A stretch of 64,000 nucleotides of DNA from Marisa cornuarietis (taxonomy: Eukaryota > Mollusca > Gastropoda > Architaenioglossa > Ampullariidae). A program made the position numbers and the translations under genes. The notes beneath the pieces were generated by a model that worked only from the letters and a program-made list of their open reading frames with translations, had not been told where the DNA came from and searched no databases. The DNA lies in the NCBI GenBank assembly GCA_004794655.1, contig SMMW01000645.1:717001-781000 (forward strand). Direction: 5' to 3'. Within the stretch, counting starts at the first letter, position 1. Each line of letters begins with the position of its first letter. Of this stretch, positions 23,801 through 35,167 are shown one piece after another.

Positions 23801-26800
23801 CTTTTAATTTGTTTGAAAGAGCACGTATTTGTCAGGCTCCGTGTAGGTGTTGAAAGAATTGAGAGACTGATACACTTCGCGGTGACGTGACAAGGAGAAT
23901 CTGTCTAAACAGTGGATTTCTAGTTGTAATCCCTTAAGTAAATCTTGAGAATCTTTCTGATTGTATTTTTCTTCTATAAAAAACCAACTGAATAAGCCAA
24001 CTTTCTATTTTCATAGCTTTAAAAATAGTTTTGACTGATTTCCCAACTTTACAAATCATGAATGGTGTGGAAAAAAGAACAAGTTAAAGTAAGCATTCAC
24101 CCGAATAAAGATGTTTGTCAGTCATCATATATTTTCTTATTGCCAGCATCTGGCCGCTGTAAGCAACTAGAATGGTGATGGAATCCTTAGAGTAGCCCTG
24201 ATGTAAAAGGTGACGGCACAAGGCCAGGGAGAGTTCAGCCTCATAATCATTGGATTTGCTTTTGCCATCCATTTCATTGTCTTCTTCAACCTTCAAACCA
24301 CAACAGAAGAGAATGAAAACAATGAAAACAATTGATGGAGCTGTAAGCCATAGTCATTATTTACATAAATGTTGAGCTTTGTTATCAAATGTCAGGATGT
24401 TACCAAGTTTCTAAGAAACACGAACATCAAAAATTATTTTAGAGATAAACCTTTGCTTTGCAGTGTTGTGGTACGAAACACTCATTGCCAGCAGTCCCAC
24501 AAATTATCTTTTATAGAAAAGTTTTCAATAAGCTAATAAAAATAAATCAGTCATAAATGGTATGTTGAATCTTTGATGTCAACCCCAAGGAATGTTTTAT
24601 ATCAAATCCATCATGTCAATGTGGCCTGAGGAAGCAGCTCACCTCGTGATGAAAGAAAAATACGTCGTGCTTCATCCCCCTCACGTGTGGCCTGTCACAT
24701 GTTTTCGGGTGGTCTTGGAGGTCAGGGTACACGTGTCGCACGAGGCGGGCCACCTCGGGTCGCATGCGGTGTTGCATGGTCAGGGTCGAGTGCGGCAGGT
24801 CGTTGTTGACCAGACGTTCGAAGAGCGAGAGGTCGAGATGGTAGTCACGACACAGCTCGTACACGGTGGGCGACGGCCGTAGCTGCTGGTGGTCTCCGAT
24901 CAGGATCAGATGCTGGCAGGAGCTGCTCAGTGTGGTGACCACATGAGCTTCCAGAACCTTCGCCAAACCAAACAAATGATAATAAAGTAAATAAAGAAAA
25001 ACATCGCTTGTAATTTGCCCATACCCGAATTTCTGGCATCGTGTTCCTGGGCTGTAGATGCCATAAACCTGCATCAAAGCAAGTCTCTAGTCTTCTAGTT
25101 AATTGAGCCACCATTTTAGTTAGATCTTGGTGTCCTCAAAAACTAGACATTATTATTCTGTAAACCCGTTTTAAAGTTGTTTACCATCTGGCTTTTAAAG
25201 GGAAATTTAATTTCTCACCTCTGCCGCCTCTTCCATTACGACAATAGGACAACCGACTGTTGCAAGCAGACGACGACATCTTGCCGATGCAGTCGAGGTC
25301 ATGCCTATGATCTTGGTATTCTTTAAAATTAGGCCGTCCCTCTCAAGTCTCAAATCTGATAAAATCCTGGATTCCGTTGCGTAGAGGTCGGCCAAGTCTC
25401 TGACAGCGTCTGTGAGATGTTTCCGATATTTTTGAAGCCAGGACAGATACAACCTGACACGGGTTCTCATGTCCAGACAAACGTTCCACACGTCCGTTAT
25501 CATGGCGGCTTCTTTGTCTGACATTGGCGTCAACGTTTTCGCAAAGTGAAGAATTTTTCGGAAGTGCCTTTGCCTCTGTTTCCTTGGCACAACCCATTCA
25601 GAAGACTCGGAGTCACTATGGTCACCTATACCCTCTGCTGACTCATCATCTGCAAACATTTGAGGAACGATGTCTTCATTTTCGTCTTCGTCGAGGAGGC
25701 GCTGCTTCTGAAGAAATTCGGCTTCTTCATCTATGTTTAGTTCTTTTGTGTCATCAATGATTTTCCTCATCTCTGCGTGTGTCTGAGAAGCAGCAAGCTG
25801 GTCGTAGCAAGTTGAAAACGCGGGGTGAAAATTCCACTTATCAAACGATGAGTCGATGATCTCATCACTGTCTCGGTAATAATCATCTGTGTTAATGCTA
25901 ACCTGTTGCGCTTCTAGAAGTTCATTCAGGACACACTGCAAAATTAAAGAAACATGGATTTTCCAAAGGGACCGGAAAAGCATTTAGAGACAAGCTTACC
26001 CTTTATTCCCAAGACTGCATCATTCATAGCCATTGCTTTGTTCAGAATAGCAATACAAGTATTCCTCACACATATAAGTGTACTGTTCTATCCACCCACT
26101 CAATGATATGAATCTTCGTGTCATTACTTTCCCCCTCTGGGACAGTTATAATATAATTCTAAAGCATATTTAGTAGCTACAAGGAAGTTCCAAACTACAC
26201 ACATATGTTAAATATCAGTGGCAGGCAAAACAACCCGAGAAAAAAACTTTCGCCTTCAAATGACAATTATGTAAAATCAAAACTGGTAGATAGTTTTGTA
26301 AAGATACATTATTAATAAACACGATTCCACACAATCACAACATACAATTGCAAGTATCAAAATGTATTTTCTACCTCAAGATCTTCACAATTCCTGCTGA
26401 TTTCATCTATACCAAGCCAGAAGCGAACAAAGTATGGAGAATAGATGTCAGGGGGGAGACCCTCGCGGCAGGTGATGGCTTCAAAAAGAGGTTTGTCTAT
26501 ATCAGGCTGCAGGATGTGGTCAGGGAGTATTTCCACCTCTGCTGCTTCTAGCCACTCCTCTAGCAAATTTGGGCTAAGGTCAACCTCTTGTGCCTCCTTT
26601 ATCTCATGCACGAGCCTTGCTTTTGTTTTCTTTAGCCATGACCTGCAAGACATGAAGTCCCTTTTTATTATTTTAAACATTATATTAATGGTCTAGACAC
26701 CACAAGCGTCAGGATTGTACATGGATACATGGATGTCAAGGCTATAGCCAATGGGAGAGCTGGGACAATAAGTTGATTAAGTATATTTGCGGACAAACCT

Positions 26801-29800
26801 CACGAATTTTATCTCTTTCTTTGCAGGGCTAATCTGGTAGGCCTGTATCTCAGGAAGATAAGGAGGTTATTTATCAGAATTTTAGAAACCGTGTCTTGCA
26901 CTGAGATTAACCTACTCGTTAAAACAATAACGCAGCCCAATTTTAAATCGAGTAGGTTTAATTAATTCTTAACCTGTGAAAAAAGATATTTTTGATTTGC
27001 GAGAAACACGCATTTAACATCAAATCTCTCACCTGGGATTTTGGGAGAAGCCCTTCCGGCGTCACAAAATGTGTCCTCGCTTATAAAGCAGGATTTCATT
27101 CGTTCAGGCTTGTTTATAAGGCTGTACCTCATTAGCTTAGGCCCGCTTATTGGGCAGTATCTCACGGATATAAACTCGCTTACTGGGAATTGTTTTATTA
27201 GCATAGACTTGAACCATCCACAGTAGCCGTTGCTTTTAGTTCCGAACACGTTTTGCATTTCTAAAAGGAAATTTTTGTAACAAACTAACAACACAACAAC
27301 TATATGCCATGTTAGCCAACCAGCAAGGCTTAGTTTGATTTAACACTTTTAATTACTTTGAAAAGAAAGTACAAGGCTCTATATGGCCACTCATTTATCA
27401 GAGAACTAAAATTATGCTTACTGAAAACAATGACAAGAAAAAAATCGTCTCGTAAGTAAACATGAAACCAGTTTTAACCTGTACATCTGAGCCCGGACCG
27501 AAAAGTCTTCAGAATAGATGTCATCAGGTACATCACCGGGGCCAAATACAGTCTGTTCCTGGAGAATTTGTGCTGTCACCTTTTGGACTAAGTGATCGTA
27601 GTGGTCAGTTTCGGAATCGCAGTCTTCGTTTCCGACAGTCATCCCCCCACAAAGCCAAACATCCATCAAAGACACCCCCATGGTGGTCGATTTGCTGGTC
27701 AATGATTGATAATGGTGCGGAAGAATAGAGGATTCCAGATCCTCTGCTTTCATAATGTCAGAGGAACTCTTCGTTAGCCGTGCTTTAGTCTTCGAGATGC
27801 TCTTTGCTATTTCTTTCATCCGCTCATGACATTCATGCATGCTTGAGGAAAGGTTTCGCGCTTTAATGTCACGACTGGTTTTAACATTTTGTCGAAGTTC
27901 GCTGATGTTAAAAGGAGACAGGGCTTCACTCTGACTGCGACTTCCTACTCGCACTATACCTTCGGGACAAAATTTAAAAATGCCTTCTAGAAACTGGTCC
28001 AGCGCATGATTAGTGTAACAGACCACAAGAATGGGTTTGGTATTAGGGTCTAAATTCCAGACGCGTGCATTGTCCAGCAACACCTGGACAATCTTCAACC
28101 CCACGTAGGTTTTCCCAGTTCCTGGAGGCCCTTGGATGATTGCCAGCTCCTTGGTCAGTGCCATCTTGACAGATTCCAGCTGCAACAAAACAAAATTTGT
28201 TGAGGAAGTAGACTTACTGAGATAGAAGTTTTACATTTTAGGCAAGGCTCTGGAGAAATTGACTAGGTCTTGCACGTCTGTCGTAAACACTGGGTACCCA
28301 TGCCAGTGCTTCATATACAACATTACGAAACTACAAAAGCAGGAATATTACAGGCAACAAGGATCGATTACCTGGGATGTGTTGAGGTCCCAGTCTATGT
28401 CTGATGGCCATGCATTGAAGTCTATAACGGGCACATTTTCAACATTTGCCTGTCTCGCTGGACTTCTCAGAGCTGTGAGGTTCATGGTTATAAGGTTTCC
28501 AGAAGCAGTCAAATATTTTGGAGGGATAACCTCTTTGTGACATTCAACAAGGTAGTGGGACATTGGTACCATGTCTCTCATTTCTTTGAGACCCTCCAGC
28601 ACATGGCGGTTAGCCTCGAAGTAGGACACAGACTCCACCATGGTGAAGATGCTGTCCGGGGACAGTCCCGCGACCTCCCCTGTCTGGGTTTCGAAGCAGA
28701 CGTGAATGATTCCTTCCTCAAGTTTCTCGACATCTCTCTTGGTGATGACAGCAAAGAAGACCGTGTCGAAGTTATCATCACTCAAGCAGACAAGTGACCC
28801 AAAGATGAGCCTCTTTGACGACTGCCATCTGACTTTTCGAAACGGTTTTATATCAAACTGTATGATAAAATCAAGGGTGTCCCCAGGTTCCATGCCGATT
28901 ATGCGTACATTCTGATACAACCTGTAACATCGAATTTACACGTAAACTTCAAATAAATCAATGTTTTCGTAGTACCTCAATGTTTTTGCTAGTGTTAACC
29001 TGATAAGTTATAATCTTGACATTAATATGAGTAAACTGTGCGACTCCACAATGTTTCCATCCATACCTTACATCTATATTATTAGGACGAAGGCCACTTG
29101 CATCTTCAGCTTTCACGTTTCTAATGCCATTACGAAGAGGTCGGAGGAAATCCTCTCTTAGCAAACGGAAATGAACATCCAGGTAATGGTGAGCATCCTT
29201 AAACGCTCCAACTGTTTTACTAGGCCTGAGAAGATAAGGACGGAGAAAATTTTTGTTGTTCAGTAAAATAAGTTATTTCCCCATTGTTAAACTAAAGTAT
29301 GTGGAGCATAAATTTGACAGACAAAATGGCAGATATCTTGACTTACTGAGCGTTCTTCAATCATGCTATACAAAGGATGAAAGTTTCACGAATGATTGGT
29401 TAAGCATTTCAACTAATAAACTTTTCAATGGAGATAGTTTAGGAGGATTTGATTTGTTTAACCAGACTGCAATAAGCAGACATAATCTAATAATCATGTG
29501 ATAATAATCTAAACACCTTTGAAAGCAAGAAACCGTTGACCATTTCTTGACCACTGAGGATAATTGTTCATAGGTATTCTTGTTAAATATCTTTATTAAT
29601 ATAGTATTTACCTCAAGAAAGGCATTTTCGCGAAGTCGAGATCTTTTCTATCTGGAAAAACAGGAATGTCAACAAAGTCTTCCAATGGTGTTTTATCGTC
29701 TTCATTGCCTGTATCTGTCTTTGTCAGCGCTGCTCTTTGTGTCATTATTGGCCTTTGACTCTGTGCCAGCACCTCTTCAAAATGTTTTCCAACAGCTGGC

Positions 29801-30929
29801 GTGATAATAATGACAGTCATAAGTTTCTCTTGAATTTTGATATAGTTCAACAGCAAATAAACCTTCATTCTCTCTGAAGGCAACCTGTGGCAAATGTTAG
29901 ATAACAGATCTAAAATTTTTTCGACTGCTTCCATAATGACCTGTCTGAAAACTTTATTTCTGGAGCATTTCTGAAGATGGTCTATGTAGGTCTGAAGATG
30001 TAAGTCCAAAAACAGAGACGTGCAGACAACTTGTAAGATCTTGAGAAGGCTTTCGCGTTGAATGTCGCAGGCAAGGACTTTATGTAAAATCTTCACCAAC
30101 TTTTCAACACACGACACATTAATGAAGGCCACTTTCAAGTACGCTTTGAATCCCTCTATGTTTTTGTAAAGCTTTAAAATTAGTTCTGTGTCGTCTTGAA
30201 ATGAAAAGTAGTAATCTACATCAAAAGGTCTATTTCGTGGTCTGAACTGATTTGTCTGCTCTAACCCATAGCCCCCTCCTTTTGTGAACTGTCTTTCGCG
30301 AACAGTTTCTGCTGTTGCTGGTTCTTCTCCTCCTCGATTGTGCGTATTTAGTTGGCTTGGTCTTGTAGACTGTGTATATCTACTACGATCCCGCATCAGA
30401 GGTTCCACTTTTCTTTCTTTGCCCTCTTCGATTCTGTGAATGTTAATATATCCAGATTAATCATTTCATAGCTTCTTTCAATAGTCGTAAAATGCACCAA
30501 GTATCTCTGGCTTTTTATGGACGATTGTCTTTTTCTTTAAAAATTAATTTCATTTGGTACTTACTTTACCTGGACAAATGAATTCAGTAGTGTGATAAAT
30601 TTTTAAAAGCCATTGTTGTGAGCTACATACTACCAGCAATGGAAAGCAGAGATTTGCACACTGTGAAGCATAAACAAAATAAACACCTCTCATCCTTTTC
30701 TTTTTCAAATGTTTATCACAGACCAGGAGTACATTTTATTGAGTGCTGGATTCAAATAGACAGTAAAAAATCACTAGATATATTCACAATACCCATTTCG
30801 TTCTTGCAAGGGAACGAAATCTGGAACCGTTGGAGGCGGTGTCTTTTGACAGGAAGGCGCTGACCGCAGGGAAAGTAGCTCTTCTCTTGAGTATCTTAGA
30901 ACTTGTCCACTGCAGTAACTCGACATCAT
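17779..30929 (-). CDS. ZNFX1-like: ZNFX1-like SF1 helicase, copy 2 (14 coding exons, 1777 aa)
   Basis: Coding exons: 30929-30793, 30433-29612, 29225-29067, 28921-28372, 28179-27479, 26642-26375, 25935-25219, 24957-24643, 24290-24101, 21281-21110, 20327-20195, 19787-19672, 19183-18922 and 18570-17779. All have GT-AG borders, phases agree, and the sum is 1778 codons with stop. Order: N-terminal helical region, SF1 helicase, NFX1-type zinc fingers. The start is the first ATG (ATG ATG TCG) after an acceptor at 30937-30939 that also occurs in copies 1 and 3. In mammals ZNFX1 is an interferon-inducible dsRNA sensor acting with MAVS; nematode ZNFX-1 acts in small-RNA inheritance. The frame stays open throughout, so it is probably functional. 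It ends in KEQARE shortly after the zinc fingers, about 340 residues (without the module expansion, about 200) short of copy 1, and lacks the last two exons. A LINE sits in intron 9. Confidence 0.93.
18813..18895. repeat. (GT)n tract in copy 2 intron 13
   Basis: About 41 GT units on the plus strand, hence CA repeats in the pre-mRNA. They begin roughly 26 bases after the exon 13 donor (18921). CA repeats next to a 5' splice site are known binding sites of hnRNP L, so alternative splicing is possible. Confidence 0.95.
20570..20757. repeat. Degenerate minisatellite in copy 2 intron 10
   Basis: About seven imperfect copies of a 23-27 bp unit related to GGATGTAGTGGGTAGAGC, with a TA run inside. 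It generates chance Tyr/Pro/His frames on the minus strand. Confidence 0.75.
20815..20866. repeat. (TTTC)n microsatellite in copy 2 intron 10
   Basis: A run of about 12 TTTC units followed by a looser pyrimidine-rich stretch. Confidence 0.93.
21496..23187 (-). mobile_element. L2/CR1-like LINE, 5'-truncated, in copy 2 intron 9
   Basis: A 468-codon open frame (23179-21773) encodes reverse-transcriptase motifs in the usual order: [34 protein letters not shown] and the catalytic YADD within [10 protein letters not shown] thumb/C-terminal region ([32 protein letters not shown]) follows. These are typical of CR1/L2 non-LTR elements. No endonuclease domain remains, so it is 5'-truncated. After the stop comes a short 3' UTR and an AAT/TTA tail (21496-21520). 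It lies in the same orientation as the host gene. The RT frame is uninterrupted, which suggests a recent insertion. The same 3' end recurs at 63778-64000. Confidence 0.92.
24101..28921 (-). other. Copy 2 helicase region start (exons 4-9)
   Basis: Exon 4 is the pre-helicase beta-rich segment ([20 protein letters not shown]). Exon 5 holds the Walker A motif GPPGTGKT (about aa 573-580) and [13 protein letters not shown]. Exon 6 encodes a charged insert, and exon 7 an acidic stretch ending in the Walker B-like MEEAAE. Exon 8 has motif III GDHQQL and QHRMRPE. Exon 9 has [10 protein letters not shown]. All are characteristic of the UPF1-like SF1B family. An additional minus-strand frame in intron 5 (27294-26962) has no family support. 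Confidence 0.9.
29067..30929 (-). other. Copy 2 N-terminal region (exons 1-3, aa 1-373)
   Basis: Exon 1 (47 codons) carries a [12 protein letters not shown] stretch shared with copy 3 but not with copy 1. Exon 2 holds an alpha-helical, ARM-like region with [16 protein letters not shown] and the DHLQKCSR motif, followed by an acidic linker ending MPFLR. Exon 3 ([31 protein letters not shown]) is one of the best-conserved ZNFX1 signatures ahead of the helicase. Confidence 0.85.
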
Positions 30930-31440
30930 CTTGAAGCTGAAAAAGAAAAACGGGAAGTTCAACTTATAAAAGGATGTAGGCGCAAATATTCACTTTATGC
31001 GAGTAAAATATCTCATCTTTTGGGCACTTGTCATGAAACATAACTTTGTTTTGCTGATGTAACTGTCCTTTGATGGGAATTGAAAGCAGCTTACACCAGT
31101 GGATTTTTTAAATTAGTAAGTGGTTCTTAACAGCGAGCGACCGACATAATCATTTAATAATGATGTGTTCTTCTATTGTCAGCAATAGAGAGTAAAGGTC
31201 ATTCCTTTCATAATCAGTGTTGATGGAGCCATGCTTTCCGGTATTATCCCTTTGCTGATTTTATTGCTTCCTCTTACTTGATCTGCTTTAATTATCTACA
31301 TTTTTTTCGACTTCTTTCGTTTGCTAGTTTGGCGACGGGTTTGGTGATTGTTATACAGCAGTGGAATGGAATCCAAGACACAGACTTTCACTAAGCCTTG
31401 TGTAAGACTGTGCCAAGTGCATTGGGTTTAGTATTTTGTC

Positions 31441-31573
31441 AGGGAGGGAAATGGGTACCTGACTCTCAAAAGGTAAGGCAGGGAGGGTGAGGAGATGGGC
31501 CTGAGAAAAGTGAAATCTCTAACACCTTACCCCCTAACGACCTGAAAAAGGCCAAGGGATAACCTTTACCTAC
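31441..31573 (+). mobile_element. Partial SINE, same family as 33778-34049
   Basis: Contains the family's diagnostic strings in reverse orientation to the full copy: GGGTACCTGACTC, AAGGCAGGGAGGGTGAGGAG and a CCTTTACC tail. The tRNA-like head is missing. Confidence 0.75.
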
Positions 31574-32405
31574 TTTTCTATGTTGGTAACTATTTGGACT
31601 TTTTTCATTCAAACCTGTCTCGAGCTGTTCTACCTTGTGTGTATTGACTGTCGAGAGGTGGTTCTCTTAAAAGTCTTGCTGAATCTGCATTTTATTTTTT
31701 TTATTCTTCAGGCTGAGTCGCTTGAACAGGTGCTACTTCGAAAGCTTTTGTGATAAGTATTGGCACTAGGTCCCTGAGCCTCCTTATTTTCTTGAAATTG
31801 TATTCTGATCCGGTGCTCCAGCCATCCATTCCACATTCCAGGGACCTTAGTTATGAGCTAGGGTAGGTCGTTGCCCTGAGGCAATAGGGGAAACGCAAGG
31901 AAAAGCGACTTGTTACCAAAATAATAAAACTAAACACTTTAAACATCCTCAAATGTTGTTTTACCCTGGAGCCGCAGTTTAAAAAAAAAAACAGCCGCAA
32001 AGGTGTCGTAGTGTAAAGAAACATTCCGCGGGGTGTGGACACCCCTTTATAACTTCAGAAACAGGACTTTTTCTTTGAATTCCACATTTTGCCCCTAGCC
32101 TGGCCTTGGCATAGATTTTTTTGGATGCTGAATGAAATCAATTCCTTGACACAAGGTACCAAACAGTTTTAATTGCTTTTATTTCTTATTATAATCATTT
32201 TTGTTTGTCTTAGAAGTGGTTTAGTTTTATCCGAGCTTAAAAAAAATATAAAAAGCTGCCTGCATTATTCCCGCAGACATAAAACTTAACCTGACCTACT
32301 GCTTCTGCATGAGCGGCAGTGTTTGCCGGTGTGTGCGGTCTCTTGGACTACGAGATTCGCACACTGTGCTAGCATACACTTGATTTTTGTCCACTCTCTC
32401 GTTTC

Positions 32406-32508
32406 ACACACACACACGCACACACACCCTGACATACACACACCAACACCCACACACAACCACACACAAGACCACCCTCACACACACACACACACAGCCC
32501 CACACCCA

Positions 32509-32541
<33 letters not shown>

Positions 32542-32574
32542 CAACATCCCCCCCCACACACACACACACACTCG
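32406..32574. repeat. Interrupted (CA)n tract
   Basis: CA repeats broken by CCCA and similar blocks over about 170 bases. Its frames are artefacts. Confidence 0.95.
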
Positions 32575-32990
32575 TCATGCCTTTCTTTCGAAACTTAACC
32601 TTCGGAACTGCTGAGAGCAAAGCTCGAACCTATACTAAGTGATTAAAGAGTTTTGTCAGATACATTGATAAAAATCCTGATATCATGCAAGACGAAAACA
32701 TTACCTTAAGACGATTTATTTTTAGTAGCGTACACTTTACATTCAAGTGAATTTGAAAGGCGAGCAAGACCTTCGTCCTAAACATTTTTCTTCACCATAT
32801 TCATGTATCGCTTACCTTCGAGTAAGCAAGCTAACAAAATGTTTATTTTAACGCAATTAATGCTTTGAGAAATGAGCTCTTTTACAGGGGAGACAGGAGA
32901 AAAGTGTACTAACTGTTCATTGGCTACAAAAGGAGATATTTTCCATTGTTCAAACACCCAGGACTGCCTAGAAGGGCTAATTGCGCCAGT

Positions 32991-33135
32991 CAGTGGCGTA
33001 GGAAGATGCTCGGCTTTGGGGGGGGGGGCAGCTCCATGCTGACAATGAACGAAGTTCACATTCTTGCCTTCCCAGCATATTTTTTGGGGGGTGGGCGGCT
33101 GCCCCCCTTGCCCTCCCCCGGTTCCTACGCCACTG
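32991..33135. mobile_element. hAT-type MITE with intact ends
   Basis: A 145-bp element with 14-bp terminal inverted repeats, CAGTGGCGTAGGAA at 32991-33004 and TTCCTACGCCACTG at 33122-33135. It is flanked by a perfect 8-bp target duplication GCGCCAGT (32983-32990 and 33136-33143). CAGTG-type ends plus an 8-bp duplication are the signature of hAT-superfamily non-autonomous elements. The interior is G/C-rich with a long G run and has no coding capacity. Confidence 0.9.
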
Positions 33136-33777
33136 GCGCCAGTAAATATAATCCACCCGGTTCACACCATACTGAGTGTGCTAAAGGCCATACTCAGTAC
33201 ACCATGTAAGATATTCAGGTGTTACTAAACATGTTTTGCCCTTGATGGAAGGGGTAGCACTATACATGGTCCGCCAGGCACAAAAGGGGACTTCGCTAAA
33301 CTTTGGCAGCAAATGTCAGCCTTGAACAGAAGTATCCTGTACGATTACATTGAACAAAGAGGAGTTAAGCCGAGACGACTGAACTGAAGGAAATAAATCG
33401 TGGAACTGTCCTTAATGAACCAGGCAGCCAGGATTTGTTTTTAAACGGTCCGTCAGGTAAGTCTGATGGTGGTTTGCTCCGAGGAACGCACTTGATGTCA
33501 CACACTCTCTTTTACCTCTCATGAATAAATGTTTATACATTTTAATTTTGTATACAGGAGTAGGGGAATACGAGAGTGAGAGTGAGTGTGTCTGGTGTGT
33601 CGTTTGTGAGAATGATAAAATGAATAACATGTAACACCTGGACAGTTTGCATGGCACACAGAGTAATGTTTATACTATGTTTTACAGTTTACACGTATTC
33701 AGTATATTATAAAGCGGCTGTTGTGATAACATTTGTGTCAATCCGGAAAACCTGGTACACCTGAAACCTTTCATTAA

Positions 33778-34049
33778 AAGGGTAAAGGTAAAGGTCATCC
33801 CATAACCTGTTCAGGTCGTTGGGGAGTGAGGTGTTAGAGACCCCACTTTTCTCGGGGCCAACTTTTACATGAGAGTGGTGCCAATCTCCTCTCCCTCGCT
33901 GCCTTACCTTCCCCAACCCTCTAAGGAGTCAGGTACCCATTCCCGTCAGCTGGGTCGACTGGGGGAAGTTTGCTGCGCTTATCGGGAATTGAACCAGCGC
34001 GCTCTCGGTTCGGACGCCAGCGCTCTAACCACTGGGCCATCCGCTTCCC
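33778..34049 (-). mobile_element. Complete tRNA-derived SINE with target duplication
   Basis: On the minus strand the head reads as a tRNA-like sequence with an A-box-like TGGCCCAGTGG and a B-box-like GGTTCAATTCC. A tRNA-unrelated body follows, ending in a CCTTTACC-type tail. A perfect 13-bp duplication, AACCTTTCATTAA, flanks it (33765-33777 and 34050-34062). Partial copies lie at 31441-31573 and 44292-44483. Confidence 0.88.
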
Positions 34050-35152
34050 AACCTTTCATTAAGGCTCCTCGTAACCGAGCTGTGTGAATATGTGGCTATA
34101 TTTGGCAAAGTTTTTAATCTATCAATCAACAAATCTTAATTGCCTGTGTAATGCTTACATCCACTACAACAATGTTCGTTCCGTTTACAAACAATACTTA
34201 AAATTAACAACAACATGTAAAGAATGGACTAAGTATAGCTAAACACAGACACACACATATGCACGCATACATATACACACGCACATACACACACGCGTAA
34301 ACGTGCATTAACAGATATGATCATTGCTATTGGATATGATCAATGTATCAAAGTATCTTTTACATCGGTCACATTTAACATTTGTCACTGTATGGCCAGT
34401 TAAGAACAAACAACAAATAGCACTCATGTAAACACTTCTTCAAAGTATATAGCCACATATCTGTTTATTTAAGACCGACTTAAACTTAAACAACCAAGCA
34501 ACACTTCTGTCTTTACTTTTTACTTTCCTGGTGTTTTATCTATTTATTTACTTTTTTATTCTATTTCTTTATATATTTTTTATTTTTTGTTTTTGCTGCG
34601 CAATGAACATTCTTCTGAATGGATACCTGCGCATTACAAATGGACATCATCATCATATCTGACATGTATTCAAGTTTTCACGTTCAGCATGTTCTATTAA
34701 TTACATTTCATACAATGCCCAACTGTCAAACAGTTCTAGCAAAATTGAATATAGCTGAACACATTAAAATTGAATAAATTAAGCGGGCAGTGAACGGATG
34801 AAGTCAAATCCTTATGGAAAATATCTTTGCTGCTCGAAAGTCTGTACATAACCAGCTGTATAAAAAAGACAGTATTGAATCTGGACCTGCAGTACCTCGT
34901 ATATTCAGACTCGTATAATCAAGACAGTGGGAAAGATTAGTCAAATCCTCTCTAGAGACACATACATTCGTACATACAAACATACATACCGTTTACGGTC
35001 GCTACACGATCGTTGTTTTCAAGAGACAGGTCCTGACAGTGTTGATACTTCTCTTGTGACCAGAATGCAAGTGTAGAATGACAGGAGAGGAGCAAGACAG
35101 CTAATTTTAGTGCCAGCAACTGTGATCAAGAATATCAAGTAGTGTTTTCCCA

Positions 35153-35167
35153 GGAAAAACGAAACTG
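35153..35167 (-). promoter_or_regulatory. ISRE-like element upstream of copy 2
   Basis: The plus strand reads GGAAAAACGAAACTG, one base longer than the exact ISRE spacing found at 15569. It lies within about 75 bases that align with the block upstream of copy 3 (shared GCTAATTTTAG, then CAACTTGATCAA versus CAACTGTGATCAA, then ACGAAACTG). It is about 4.2 kb 5' of the first coding exon of copy 2, so a 5' noncoding exon is implied. A donor-like GTATGT follows on the minus strand near 34988. Confidence 0.35.

Noticed and set aside
26962..27294. 110-codon minus-strand frame in copy 2 intron 5
   Set aside because: Absent from the corresponding intron of copy 1, no domain, and the flanking exons join correctly without it.
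32323..32620. His/Thr- and Val/Cys-rich frames
   Set aside because: Produced by the interrupted CA tract.
34000..34049. Functional tRNA gene at the SINE head
   Set aside because: The tRNA-like part is attached to a SINE body with a target duplication, and the stems are degenerate.
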